From Aureimonas sp. OT7 (GTDB lineage: Bacteria; Pseudomonadota; Alphaproteobacteria; Rhizobiales; Rhizobiaceae), in NCBI RefSeq assembly GCF_014844055.1, contig NZ_CP062167.1:124001-188000 (forward strand): DNA of 64,000 bases, given 5' to 3'. Both the position numbers and the translations under genes were made by a program. This document shows, in pieces, positions 43,171 through 50,521 of this stretch. Under the pieces are notes generated by a model, which did not search any database, was not told the DNA's origin, and was given only the letters and a program-made list of their open reading frames with translations. Position 1 is the first letter of the stretch. Each line of letters opens with the position of its first letter.

Positions 43171-44342
43171 TTGCACCCCCCCGGCAGATCGAGAGGCAGG
43201 CGGGGTCTTTCTGCAGATTCAGGAGCCTCGGTTGCGCCTCGATCAGATGCCGGTCGAGGCGATGCCGGGGCGTCGGATGCCCTCTTCTTAGCGGCTCTAC
43301 CAAGGCTTCTGGCGGTGTCGCGGATGAGGTTTTCCACATCGCGCGCGCGCTCTTCAAAGTTAGACTCTTTGTTAGACTCTAAGTTAAGGGCGCGATTTCC
43401 TGAATGGGTTCCGGGTGTTAAGCCCGGTTTCGGTTCCTGATAGCACGAGCCTCCGGTTCCCGATAGCACGATAGTCCGGGTTCCTGATAGCACGAGGCCA
43501 TCCACAGGTTTTCCACAGGGCGCGACCGGCTCGAAGGCCAGCAGCATCCGCCCGCCAACCTCAGCTTCGAGAAACAGCGAATAGCCCGGCAGAGGCTGGC
43601 GCCGGATGATGTCGCGCAGCTCGAAGGCGAAGCGCTTGAACGGCGACAGGCTGCCGGATTTCTGGTGAAGGTGACGGAAATCGAACCGCCAGCCATCGCG
43701 CTGGCGGCCGCCGTGCTTGCGCACCAGGCGGTAGAGCCAGCGGTCGAGGCCGCCGGTGAGATCGAAATAGGTCCGGTCGATGGTCAGCACGAGCGCATCG
43801 TCGAGGACGGCTTGGTAGAACCAGTCCGGCACGATCATCTCGATGCCGTCGGGTCGGCCGTTGCGGTCGGTGCGCTCCTGCCATTCGTTGATCCACGAGA
43901 AACGATGACGGCGGCCTTCGGTCGGCTGGCGGATCGAGGTGGAAATCGTGGTCGATTGCAGCCGGTCGAGCGCCGCCTTCAGCCGCTGGTAGTCGCGAAG
44001 CGACGTGCCGCGCCCGACATAGGTGAGAATCTCATAGGGCGTGGCGGCCATCAGCCGGGAGGTGCGAAGCCCGGCATCGCGGGCTTCGACGATCTGGCTC
44101 GCGGCCCAGATCAGGATGTCGGCGTCCCAGATCGTGGCCATGCCATGATCGGGAACCGCCTCGACCCGGATGGTCACGCTGCCGGCAGCGAAGTCGATGG
44201 GCGCGATGCGCTTCGACTTGGCGAGGGAGAAGAAGGGATAGGCCATGAGATCCTGCGCGTCTCGTGGCGCGAAGTCGCCGGGGAGCGCCCGGAACAGGTC
44301 GAGCTGCCCGCGCTCAGAAAGGGATCGGCGTCGCACCGTCAT
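43167..44342 (-). CDS. repA: RepA-type replication initiator
   Basis: A 391-residue initiator of the plasmid RepA family. The N-terminal part has FFSLAKSKRIAPIDFAAGSV, TPYEILTYVGRGTSLRDYQRL and a second winged-helix region with GLDRWLYRLVRKHGG. From about residue 290 the chain is low in complexity, with repeats of VLSGT encoded by DNA that looks like iterons (43432-43495). The last 60 residues are charged. It is the second gene after the RdfS-like gene, in one operon with parA. Confidence 0.9.
   Translation of the reverse strand: MTVRRRSLSERGQLDLFRALPGDFAPRDAQDLMAYPFFSLAKSKRIAPIDFAAGSVTIRVEAVPDHGMATIWDADILIWAASQIVEARDAGLRTSRLMAATPYEILTYVGRGTSLRDYQRLKAALDRLQSTTISTSIRQPTEGRRHRFSWINEWQERTDRNGRPDGIEMIVPDWFYQAVLDDALVLTIDRTYFDLTGGLDRWLYRLVRKHGGRQRDGWRFDFRHLHQKSGSLSPFKRFAFELRDIIRRQPLPGYSLFLEAEVGGRMLLAFEPVAPCGKPVDGLVLSGTRTIVLSGTGGSCYQEPKPGLTPGTHSGNRALNLESNKESNFEERARDVENLIRDTARSLGRAAKKRASDAPASPRPASDRGATEAPESAERPRLPLDLPGGCK
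43330..43517. other. Origin-like cluster inside repA: iterons, DnaA-box-like sites, AT-rich repeats
   Basis: Three direct repeats GGTTCCyGATAGCACGA at 43432-43448, 43455-43471 and 43479-43495 (23-24 bp apart, two helical turns). Beside them are TTTTCCACA at 43509-43517 and CCATCCACA at 43497-43505, and another TTTTCCACA at 43330-43338; the DnaA box is TTATNCACA. Two GTTAGACTCT repeats (43359-43368, 43371-43380) lie in a stretch that is less GC-rich than its surroundings. All lie inside the repA coding sequence, in the part that encodes its low-complexity linker. Confidence 0.6.
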
Positions 44343-44360
44343 GAAGGGAACCGGCTGCGA

Positions 44361-44642
44361 TCAGCGGGCGTAACGACCGGCCTGCGGGCCGGACGGAAGC
44401 GACTGACGCTTGGCGGGCAGCACTGAGCCACGCGGATCGGAGGTGGAGGTCACCGCGCCGCGCTCGGTCCAGGCCTCGAGATCGTCGATGGCATAGACCA
44501 CACGGCCGCCGAGCTTGCGATAGGCAGGCCCGGTTCCGTAGGTGCGGTGCTTTTCGAGGGTCCGGGCCGAGAGGCTGAGAAAGGTCGCGGCCTCCTTGGT
44601 CCGTAGAAAACGCGGCGGCAGGACGACGGGTTCATGTGGCAT
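44361..44642 (-). CDS. Small HTH protein, RdfS/excisionase-like
   Basis: A 93-residue protein: the HTH_17/MerR-like fold FLRTKEAATFLSLSARTLEK and RTYGTGPAYRKLGGRVVYAI, then DDLEAWTERGAV. This is the pattern of recombination directionality factors such as RdfS of ICEMlSym(R7A), and also of AlpA-like regulators. It directly precedes repA-parA, as rdfS heads an operon in R7A (recollection). Its promoter should lie in 44643-44781, where the FseA-like activator encoded next door would act. Confidence 0.8.
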   Translation of the reverse strand: MPHEPVVLPPRFLRTKEAATFLSLSARTLEKHRTYGTGPAYRKLGGRVVYAIDDLEAWTERGAVTSTSDPRGSVLPAKRQSLPSGPQAGRYAR

Positions 44643-44781
44643 GATCGGGCCTCCGTGGGGTTGCAAGCGGCCGCTGCGGATCAGCGGCGGGCAATGACCA
44701 CGGTGGCGCAGGAAGAGCGGCGAGTTGCAGGGCGAAGTTGGGGGGTATCGAAATCGCCCACCATCAGGGCAAAGGATCGCG

Positions 44782-45553
44782 TTATCGTGGGCGGCGATGA
44801 CGAAGGAGTTTCCGATAACCGCCGGCGACCATGGAACGGGCGTCGCGCAGGAGTGCCTTGATGGCATGACGGGCCGAGGACGCCTGCCATTCGTCCCGCT
44901 CAAGCCGGCCGGTGTTCAGAAGAACCCGCGCGATCTCCTGCTGCGTGACGCCGGCCCGATGGCCATCGAAGGCCCGCAGCATCCGTCGGAGGCGTGCGCG
45001 TTGCTGGCGTGTCAGGCGCGTATCCGGCGGGATCGCGCGACCATGCAGGGCCGAAAGGAAGCGTTGAATGGCCTCGATCCGGTCGAAACCGGCGAGGCTG
45101 AGAGGGACGATGGCGACCGCGATCGCGTCCCCCTTGATGGCACCGTCGAAAATCTGGAGCTTCTGCCCGTTGCCGAGCGGAAAGTGAAACTCCGCACCTG
45201 CATTCTCGACCGCGTAGTCGATGCGCCAGTTCTGCGGAGTGACGTCAGCGCTGTCGCCAAGTTCCGAAGGGACCCCGGTCAGCACCACCACACTTGTGTC
45301 CTCCGCCGGGAGCCAAAAGACCGGCGCATCGGGTGGCGGGACCAACGGATCGACAGGGAAATCGCAACCCCCATCGCTGCCGGATCCGTTCGGTCAGCGG
45401 TTGGGGGTCTCCATGGTCGGCAATTGAGGCTTCAAAATCTGCGTCATAATCGTCATTGCGGCGCAGCCATTCCCAGGCCAGATCGGATGCCGTCAGTTCA
45501 TCCAGATGGTCGTATTGCGCCGACGAACGCCAAGTCGATGCGTCAGGGGTCAT
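44782..45553 (-). CDS. DUF6499-DUF2285 activator, two frames joined by a +1 shift (FseA-like)
   Basis: The first frame (45553 to 45245) encodes DUF6499: MTPDASTWRSSAQYDHL ... ERIRQRWGLRFP. Exactly after GLRFP the +1 frame continues as VDPLVPPPDAPVFWLPAED and runs to 44782, encoding DUF2285. Homologues I recall read straight through RWGLRFP-x-D-P, so the two frames make one protein of about 256 residues. In ICEMlSym(R7A) FseA is produced from msi172-msi171 by programmed +1 frameshifting and activates rdfS. The first frame alone ends after 102 codons. RBS GGGAGG precedes ATG 45553. A plain frameshift mutation is the alternative. Confidence 0.8.
45353..45361 (-). promoter_or_regulatory. Candidate +1 frameshift site TTT-CCC-TGT
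   Basis: In the upstream frame the codons are TTT CCC TGT. A proline tRNA on CCC could slip by one base to CCT, after which GTC GAT is read in the DUF2285 frame. CCC followed by T is a classic +1 slip sequence. Confidence 0.55.
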
Positions 45554-45665
45554 CGCGGCCTCCCGGGTCTACTCAAACGAATTGAGAAGGGTCAGGATTC
45601 CCGCACGCGTTGAATTGAGGAAGTCAGGCGATGGTCAACAGGTGATGCGCGGCACGCATCACGCG

Positions 45666-45944
45666 TCAGGAATTGCGCTGGCTTTCGCGGACCAGCTCGC
45701 GGTAGCCGTGTTCGGTCATCCAGTGCGCGCGGGCGAGGTGAGCGTCATGGATGGACCGGCAATGCTCGGGGTCATGTTCGGGATCGAGGCCAAAGAGAAC
45801 CTGCACAGCTTCGCGCCAATCGGCGCCATCACGCTCGGCATCGAGCAGGCGCATGTAGAGTTTCATATGCTCGCGATCATAGGACGTCAGCGTCTGGCTG
45901 GACGGTGGCTTGTCGAGGAAAGTCTGTGTCGGGCGTCCCATCAT
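45666..45944 (-). CDS. Short DUF2285-type protein
   Basis: A 92-residue protein: LTSYDREHMKLYMRLLDAE, GADWREAVQVLFGLDPEHDP and ARAHWMTEHGYRELVRES, the pattern of stand-alone DUF2285 proteins. In the R7A system a small protein (QseM) blocks FseA and TraR; whether this gene is such an antagonist is inference from position. Two adjacent ATGs (45944, 45941) are possible starts. Confidence 0.75.
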   Translation of the reverse strand: MMGRPTQTFLDKPPSSQTLTSYDREHMKLYMRLLDAERDGADWREAVQVLFGLDPEHDPEHCRSIHDAHLARAHWMTEHGYRELVRESQRNS

Positions 45945-46037
45945 TCGCTCACGTTTGGGTAACGTATTTGTTAACCATCTTCGGCGGAAGACAGCCATTC
46001 CTTTTGACGAGAACCTGACATCACGCTGGCCGCTGTT

Positions 46038-46289
46038 TCACCGTTTGTCGGTGTTGACCGTATCGTGTTGCAGCAACACGCCCTCGCCCTTATCCGTCGA
46101 CAAGAAAACGATCCCGGCCGCTTCGAGAGCGCGGCGCACCTGGTCGCGGGTGGACTCGAACACCTCGAGCCCGCTTTGGGATTCGAGGCGTTTGAGTGCG
46201 GTCAATGCGACCTGGGCCTTGTCGGCGAGCGTCTCCTGTGTCCATCCCAGTAACGCGCGCGCAGCCCGAGATTGGCGAGCGGTGATCAT
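46038..46289 (-). CDS. XRE-type HTH transcriptional regulator
   Basis: An 83-residue single-domain regulator (QSRAARALLGWTQETLADKA, TALKRLESQSGLEVFESTRD, QVRRALEAAGIVFLSTD). Such small XRE proteins often control ICE excision or maintenance genes. GGAGGTG lies before the ATG, and a perfect 9+9 palindrome covers that ribosome site and the start codon, suggesting it represses itself. The 46290-46521 gap beside it shows nothing else. Confidence 0.87.
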   Translation of the reverse strand: MITARQSRAARALLGWTQETLADKAQVALTALKRLESQSGLEVFESTRDQVRRALEAAGIVFLSTDKGEGVLLQHDTVNTDKR

Positions 46290-46300
46290 ACATGATCACC
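46281..46300. promoter_or_regulatory. Palindromic operator over the XRE ribosome site and start codon
   Basis: GGTGATCAT (46281-46289) and ATGATCACC (46292-46300) are perfect complements around two bases. The dyad overlaps GGAGGTGATC and the ATG of the XRE gene. Confidence 0.65.
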
Positions 46301-46521
46301 TCCCACCGGGATACGCACGCACTCCAGAACTACGGCTATAATAGTCGTTCTCGCTGTGAGCACCAGCCGAAATTCAGGTGCAATTATCAAGGATAGAGAG
46401 ACGACGCTCCCGTCCATGCCCGTCTGATTCGGTCGCTGGACCTTGCCAGAAGCGGCGGGCGCGATCCGGTGAAGCAGGAGGGAAACCCGGCGGCTTGCGC
46501 CGCCGGGCCTCGGGTTCCCGA

Positions 46522-46923
46522 TCAGAACGGAATGTCATCGTCGTCGATGAACTTGCCGTCGTCGTTCTGGGTCTGCTTCGCCCGGCTCAGGAAATCGACC
46601 GTCTCGGCGATGATCTCGCAGCCGTAGCGATCGACCCCGGCGGCATCGGTCCATTTCGTGTAGTGGATGCGGCCGCGAACCAGAACCTTCATGCCCTTGT
46701 CGCAATGCTGCTGGACCGTCTTGCCGAGGCCGTTGAAGCAGGTGATGCGGTGCCATTCGGTGTCCTGGACCCGATAGCCGTTCTCGTCGCGCAGGACGCG
46801 GCCTTCCGAATAGCGGGGGCGCGAGGTGGCCAGGGTGAAGTGGGTGATGCCGGTGCCGCCCTGGGTGGTGCGGGTTTCGGGGGCCTGGCCGATGTTGCCG
46901 GCGAGGATGACGATGTTCTGCAT
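46522..46923 (-). CDS. ssb: Single-stranded DNA-binding protein
   Basis: A 133-residue OB-fold protein (MQNIVILAGNIGQAPETRTT, TEWHRITCFNGLGKTVQQHC, KVLVRGRIHYTKW). It ends DDDIPF, the conserved acidic tip that recruits replication and repair proteins. An element-encoded SSB coats incoming or replicating single-stranded DNA. The ATG at 46923 has GGAG about ten bases upstream, and a strong hairpin lies just before that. Confidence 0.95.
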   Translation of the reverse strand: MQNIVILAGNIGQAPETRTTQGGTGITHFTLATSRPRYSEGRVLRDENGYRVQDTEWHRITCFNGLGKTVQQHCDKGMKVLVRGRIHYTKWTDAAGVDRYGCEIIAETVDFLSRAKQTQNDDGKFIDDDDIPF

Positions 46924-47626
46924 TGTAGGTCTCCGTTGCTCCTCGGAGGGACCGTCCCTCCGACGAGACCCGGCCAAGGCCGTCGGAAGACTCCTGCAAC
47001 TGCCGCCCTTGCTGCAGCTTGCCCCCAAGGCCCCAGGTGGGGCGGGCAGCCGCGTTTGCGCGGCAACACGGCTGGGAGCCGCGGGGGTTGCTGGTGGAAG
47101 CCGAACGGACTTAGGGGATCAGTCAGGCGGAGGGATGGTGCTTTCGAAAGCAGATCGGGGACGCACAGCAGAACCATCGTCCTTGCTGGCGACAGCGACC
47201 AGGCAGGCCCCCATGCGAACCGAGACCACCGGCATGGCACTCCTTCAACCGTCTTTGCCGGTCACCGTCGTGTCCGCCGCCGGAAGGCCATGTCATCCGC
47301 GATGTGATCGGACAGGCTATCGGGTTCTCAGGTCCGGTATGGCGCCGCCCTGCTTCATCGGCCAAAGGCTCGGTCCCTCAGCATCGTGAAGGGACAAGGA
47401 AGGTGTTCGCGAAGGCCCCACGAAACGACGTGGACCGATGCAGCGGGGCATCGACCGCACGGGACCACGGTTCGCACCGCAGACCATTTCAAGCGCCGCG
47501 AGAAGCAGACCGGGTGCGATGGTGACATGCTGCGACGAACTGCTTTTCCGTCTTGGGCGAAACGACCGGGGCTCGGCGGCGCAAGCTGCCGGCCTTCCTC
47601 AGAAGTGGCTGATCGCGTCTGCCGTT
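46924..47626. other. 700-bp leader and spacer upstream of ssb
   Basis: No gene is supported here. Close to ssb a 10-bp perfect stem around one base (TCGGAGGGAC 46943-46952, GTCCCTCCGA 46954-46963) precedes the ribosome site on the - strand. A box, GCGGAGGGATGGTGCTTT (47127-47144), recurs about the same distance upstream of the small gene at 59745. The rest is GC-rich with overlapping spurious frames. Confidence 0.45.
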
Positions 47627-48043
47627 TCAGCGCGAGAACACCGACTCGCCGAGGGCGTTCAGATTGACGATGGCCGAGATGCCGATGACGAGACCGCCCA
47701 TGCCGCCGAACAGGTTGAGAACCAGCCCCGAGTCGATGGCGTTCTTGGTGATGCCATAGACAAGGGCATAGCCGGCGATGACGGCGGGCACGGCGAAGAG
47801 AGCGAGCGCAATGAGCCGCAGGGCCGGGTTCTTCGCGAAGCCAAGAGTCACGATCACAAGCGCGATCGAGAGCACGGCGGCGCCGATGGCCATGAGGCCG
47901 GACATCACGACCCCGGCGCCCGCGCCCCAGGCATATTGCGCGGCCGTGATGGCTGCCATGACGGGCAAGGCATAGATCGCGAGATTCCAGGCGATCACGC
48001 AGGCCGCGATGGTGAGCGAGATGGCGAGCAGGATCAGCGTCAT
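47627..48043 (-). CDS. Hypothetical four-helix membrane protein
   Basis: A 138-residue protein that is almost wholly hydrophobic: LILLAISLTIAACVIAWNLA, YALPVMAAITAAQYAWGAGA, GLMAIGAAVLSIALVIVTLG and RLIALALFAVPAVIAGYALV, with a C-terminal amphipathic part. No motif known to me. The ATG at 48043 follows GGAGG by about five bases. It lies in the accessory block between ssb and the DUF2493 gene. Confidence 0.7.
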   Translation of the reverse strand: MTLILLAISLTIAACVIAWNLAIYALPVMAAITAAQYAWGAGAGVVMSGLMAIGAAVLSIALVIVTLGFAKNPALRLIALALFAVPAVIAGYALVYGITKNAIDSGLVLNLFGGMGGLVIGISAIVNLNALGESVFSR

Positions 48044-48203
48044 GGAAACCTCCAGAGAACGGTTGGGGATCACGACAGGCTGCCGGGAGATGCGCTCCGC
48101 CTGCGACTATGCTGCTTCGCCGGTTCTGCAAGGATGTTCCATCAAAGGCGCGGCCTTGCATCTTGTCAAGTATCGGCGGCCGAAAGCCGCCAGGCGGCGG
48201 CGC

Positions 48204-49139
48204 TTACGCGCCGCCGTCGAACTTCATGACCGGGATGCCGAGCTTGCGGGCCTTGTCGGCGAGATTCTCCTGAATCCCGGTGCCGGGGAAGACGAGGACG
48301 CCGACCGGCAGCACGTCCAGCATGGCATCGTTTCGCTTGAACGGCGCCGCCTTGGCGTGCTTGGTCCAGTCGGGCCGGAAGGCGACCTGGGGCACCTTGC
48401 GGTGATCTGCCCAACGGGAAGCGATCAGTTCGGCTCCCTTCGGCGACCCGCCGTGCAGCAGCACCATCTCGGGGTGCTTGGCATGGACCTGATCGAGCTT
48501 CGCCCAGATCAGGCGGTGATCGTTGAAGTCCGCGCCGCCAGTCACGGCAACCTTCGGGCCGGCGGGCAGCATCACCTCGGTCTCGGCCCGGCGCTTCGCG
48601 GCAAGGAAGTCGCGGCTGTCGATCATCGCGGCGGTCAGGTTGCGATGGTTGACCATCGAGCCGCTGCGCGGCCGCCAGGCACTGCCGGTGTGGTGCTCGA
48701 AAGCCTCGGCCGCGAGGTCGCGGAAGAGTTCCATGCTGGCGCGCCGTTCGATCAGGGTCTGCCCCTCGGCCGTGAGGCGTTCGAGTTCGACCGACTTGAC
48801 CTCGCTGCCGTCCTGTTCCCGCTGAAGCCGGCGCTGCGCCTGCTCGTTGTCGTCGAGATCGCGCTCCACCCGGCCGGTGGCGCGGTGGAAGAGATTGACG
48901 GTCCCCCAGAGCAGCTCTTCGAGGTCGGGCTCTAAGCGGGTGTCGCCGAGCGTCGCGACGAGGGCGTCGAAGATGTCGGTGACGGCGGCGGCGACGGTGT
49001 TGCCCTCGGGCAGCGGCCTCGGATCGGGTTCGTCCTGGAACGGGCGCCAGCCGTAGAGCTGGAGTTCGGTGAGGGTGTGATCGGTCTGGGAGGAGGTGTG
49101 GACCGGCTCGTCGCCTGCGGAATAGGTTTCGTTCGTCAT
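48204..49139 (-). CDS. DUF2493 (SLOG-type nucleotide-binding) protein
   Basis: A 311-residue soluble protein. The C-terminal DUF2493 domain begins KVAVTGGADFNDHRLIWAKL and continues VLLHGGSPKGAELIASRWAD and VGVLVFPGTGIQENLADKAR. DUF2493 belongs to the SLOG superfamily, thought to bind nucleotides or nucleic acid ligands, often in mobile elements. The N-terminal half is helical and element-specific. ATG 49139 is chosen at MTNETYSAG; the preceding open frame lacks a ribosome site. Confidence 0.85.
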   Translation of the reverse strand: MTNETYSAGDEPVHTSSQTDHTLTELQLYGWRPFQDEPDPRPLPEGNTVAAAVTDIFDALVATLGDTRLEPDLEELLWGTVNLFHRATGRVERDLDDNEQAQRRLQREQDGSEVKSVELERLTAEGQTLIERRASMELFRDLAAEAFEHHTGSAWRPRSGSMVNHRNLTAAMIDSRDFLAAKRRAETEVMLPAGPKVAVTGGADFNDHRLIWAKLDQVHAKHPEMVLLHGGSPKGAELIASRWADHRKVPQVAFRPDWTKHAKAAPFKRNDAMLDVLPVGVLVFPGTGIQENLADKARKLGIPVMKFDGGA

Positions 49140-49260
49140 CGGGAGCGTCCTTCGTCTGGAGACCGCGCCCATCGCGGCCTTCGCAGGCGTCGAAGCGCAC
49201 GGGCGGGACGGGTTGGCAGCCCTCGCCCGCTCCGCGAGGGCCTTGATGGCCGGGGGTGGG

Positions 49261-49315
49261 CTATTTTGACTTTCGCGATGCAAAGGCGGGGTTCGTCCCC
49301 GCCGGCGGAAAATAG
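49261..49315 (-). promoter_or_regulatory. Two-tier hairpin in the DUF2493 upstream region
   Basis: Inner stem GGCGGGG/CCCCGCC (49285-49291, 49297-49303) with loop TTCGT, outer stem CTATTTT/AAAATAG (49261-49267, 49309-49315). The surrounding 49140-49477 gap holds no other supported feature. It could be a structured leader, or a terminator for the Toprim gene that ends at 49478. Confidence 0.5.
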
Positions 49316-49477
49316 TCCAAACCCGGCCATTGCCTGCCCGGCCCGTTTGTGCGCCGATCGCCCTCTCCGAAGGCCGTGGGCGCGGGACTCTCCGACGATG
49401 GATGCACCTGCCGATGGCGAAAGACTGAAACCGGCAGAGGATGACGCTGGGCCGCGCCTCCGGGACCGATCACGACC

Positions 49478-50521
49478 TCACCTCTCCATGAACCGGCGGA
49501 CGTCTTCAGGATGAAGCTGATCCTTCAGACGCGCCCGGAGGGCATCGGCGCCGTGGCGTCGCAGATCATCGTTGAAATCGCCGTTGAGCGGCGTGAGCGA
49601 CATCGCCTCGATCCCGAGGCTCTCTGCTCTGGCGGCCAGGCCGTCTCTTGCACCGTCCCCGGCCGGGTCGCGATCCCTGACGACATAGAGCCGGCGCAGC
49701 GACGGCGGGAACAGGATGGCAGCGAGGTGAGCGGCCGAAAGCGCCGCCAGCATCGGCATGCGGGGCAGAACCTGACGGGGCGACAGCACGGTCTCGATGC
49801 CCTCGCCGGCGGCGAGAACCTCAGCGGCGGTTCCGAAGCGGACAGCGTGCCCGAGAAGGACGCCCATCGCCCGCCGCGGTGTTTCGACAGCCGCCTTGCC
49901 GGAACCTTCCGGGGCGAGCCAGGTGCGATGCGCGCCGGTCTGCTGGCCCGCAAGATCGGTGACGGCGGCAACGAGTGCCGGCCGGATCTCGGTGGGTGAA
50001 GACTCGTCGGGTCTATAGTAGCACCTCGGATGGTAGCGCAGCGCGGTGGTGTCCGAGAGGGAGGTGATCGCCCGCCCGTTGAGGTAGATCGCCGCAAGGG
50101 TGCCGTGGATCGGCTGCGCCATGGCGAAGAGGCGGCGCGACGCTTCAGGCGAACCGGGCACGCTGCTGGATGTGCTGCCGGTCGGCGTCCTCGTCTTCTC
50201 CGGTTCAGGATGCGGGAGGGCAAGGAAACGGCGCGCTTCCTCGGCCACTTCCTTGAAGTCGACAAGGCCAAGCGCCTCGCGGATGACGTCGAGCAGATCG
50301 CCATGCTCCCCGGTGGCCATGTCGGTCCATTTCCCCGCCGCGCCCTTGCCGGAACCCGGGCCGGTCAGGCGCACGAACATCGAGCGGCCAGGAGTGTTCT
50401 GCACATCGCCGACCAGCCAATATCGCCCGGCGCGGTGGCCGGACGAGAGATAGTGGCGGCAGACCGCCTCGGCCTCTCGGCCGAGACGGGTCGCCAGTTC
50501 GGAGGCGTCGTGACGCGGCAT
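49478..50521 (-). CDS. Toprim-domain DNA-processing protein (primase-like)
   Basis: A 347-residue protein. The N-terminal part (RYWLVGDVQNTPGRSMFVRL, KWTDMATGEHGDLLDVIREA) matches the primase-like helical region found in conjugative element proteins; the C-terminal Toprim core shows VLAAGEGIETVLS (catalytic Glu), LYVVRDRDPAGDGARDG (Asp-x-Asp) and NGDFNDDLRRHG. Likely primes or processes single-stranded DNA after transfer. Its stop region is adjacent to the methylase/helicase gene on the same strand, with a one-base overlap. Confidence 0.87.
   Translation of the reverse strand: MPRHDASELATRLGREAEAVCRHYLSSGHRAGRYWLVGDVQNTPGRSMFVRLTGPGSGKGAAGKWTDMATGEHGDLLDVIREALGLVDFKEVAEEARRFLALPHPEPEKTRTPTGSTSSSVPGSPEASRRLFAMAQPIHGTLAAIYLNGRAITSLSDTTALRYHPRCYYRPDESSPTEIRPALVAAVTDLAGQQTGAHRTWLAPEGSGKAAVETPRRAMGVLLGHAVRFGTAAEVLAAGEGIETVLSPRQVLPRMPMLAALSAAHLAAILFPPSLRRLYVVRDRDPAGDGARDGLAARAESLGIEAMSLTPLNGDFNDDLRRHGADALRARLKDQLHPEDVRRFMER

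Noticed and set aside
43432..43495. The three repeats in repA as a CRISPR array
   Set aside because: Only three 17-bp repeats with 6-7 bp between them; spacers are far too short and no cas genes are present. They fit iterons better.
44782..45553. The split DUF6499/DUF2285 gene as a plain pseudogene
   Set aside because: The second frame continues exactly at the conserved junction in the +1 frame, both parts look intact, and a homologous pair in ICEMlSym(R7A) uses programmed frameshifting. A mutation is still possible.
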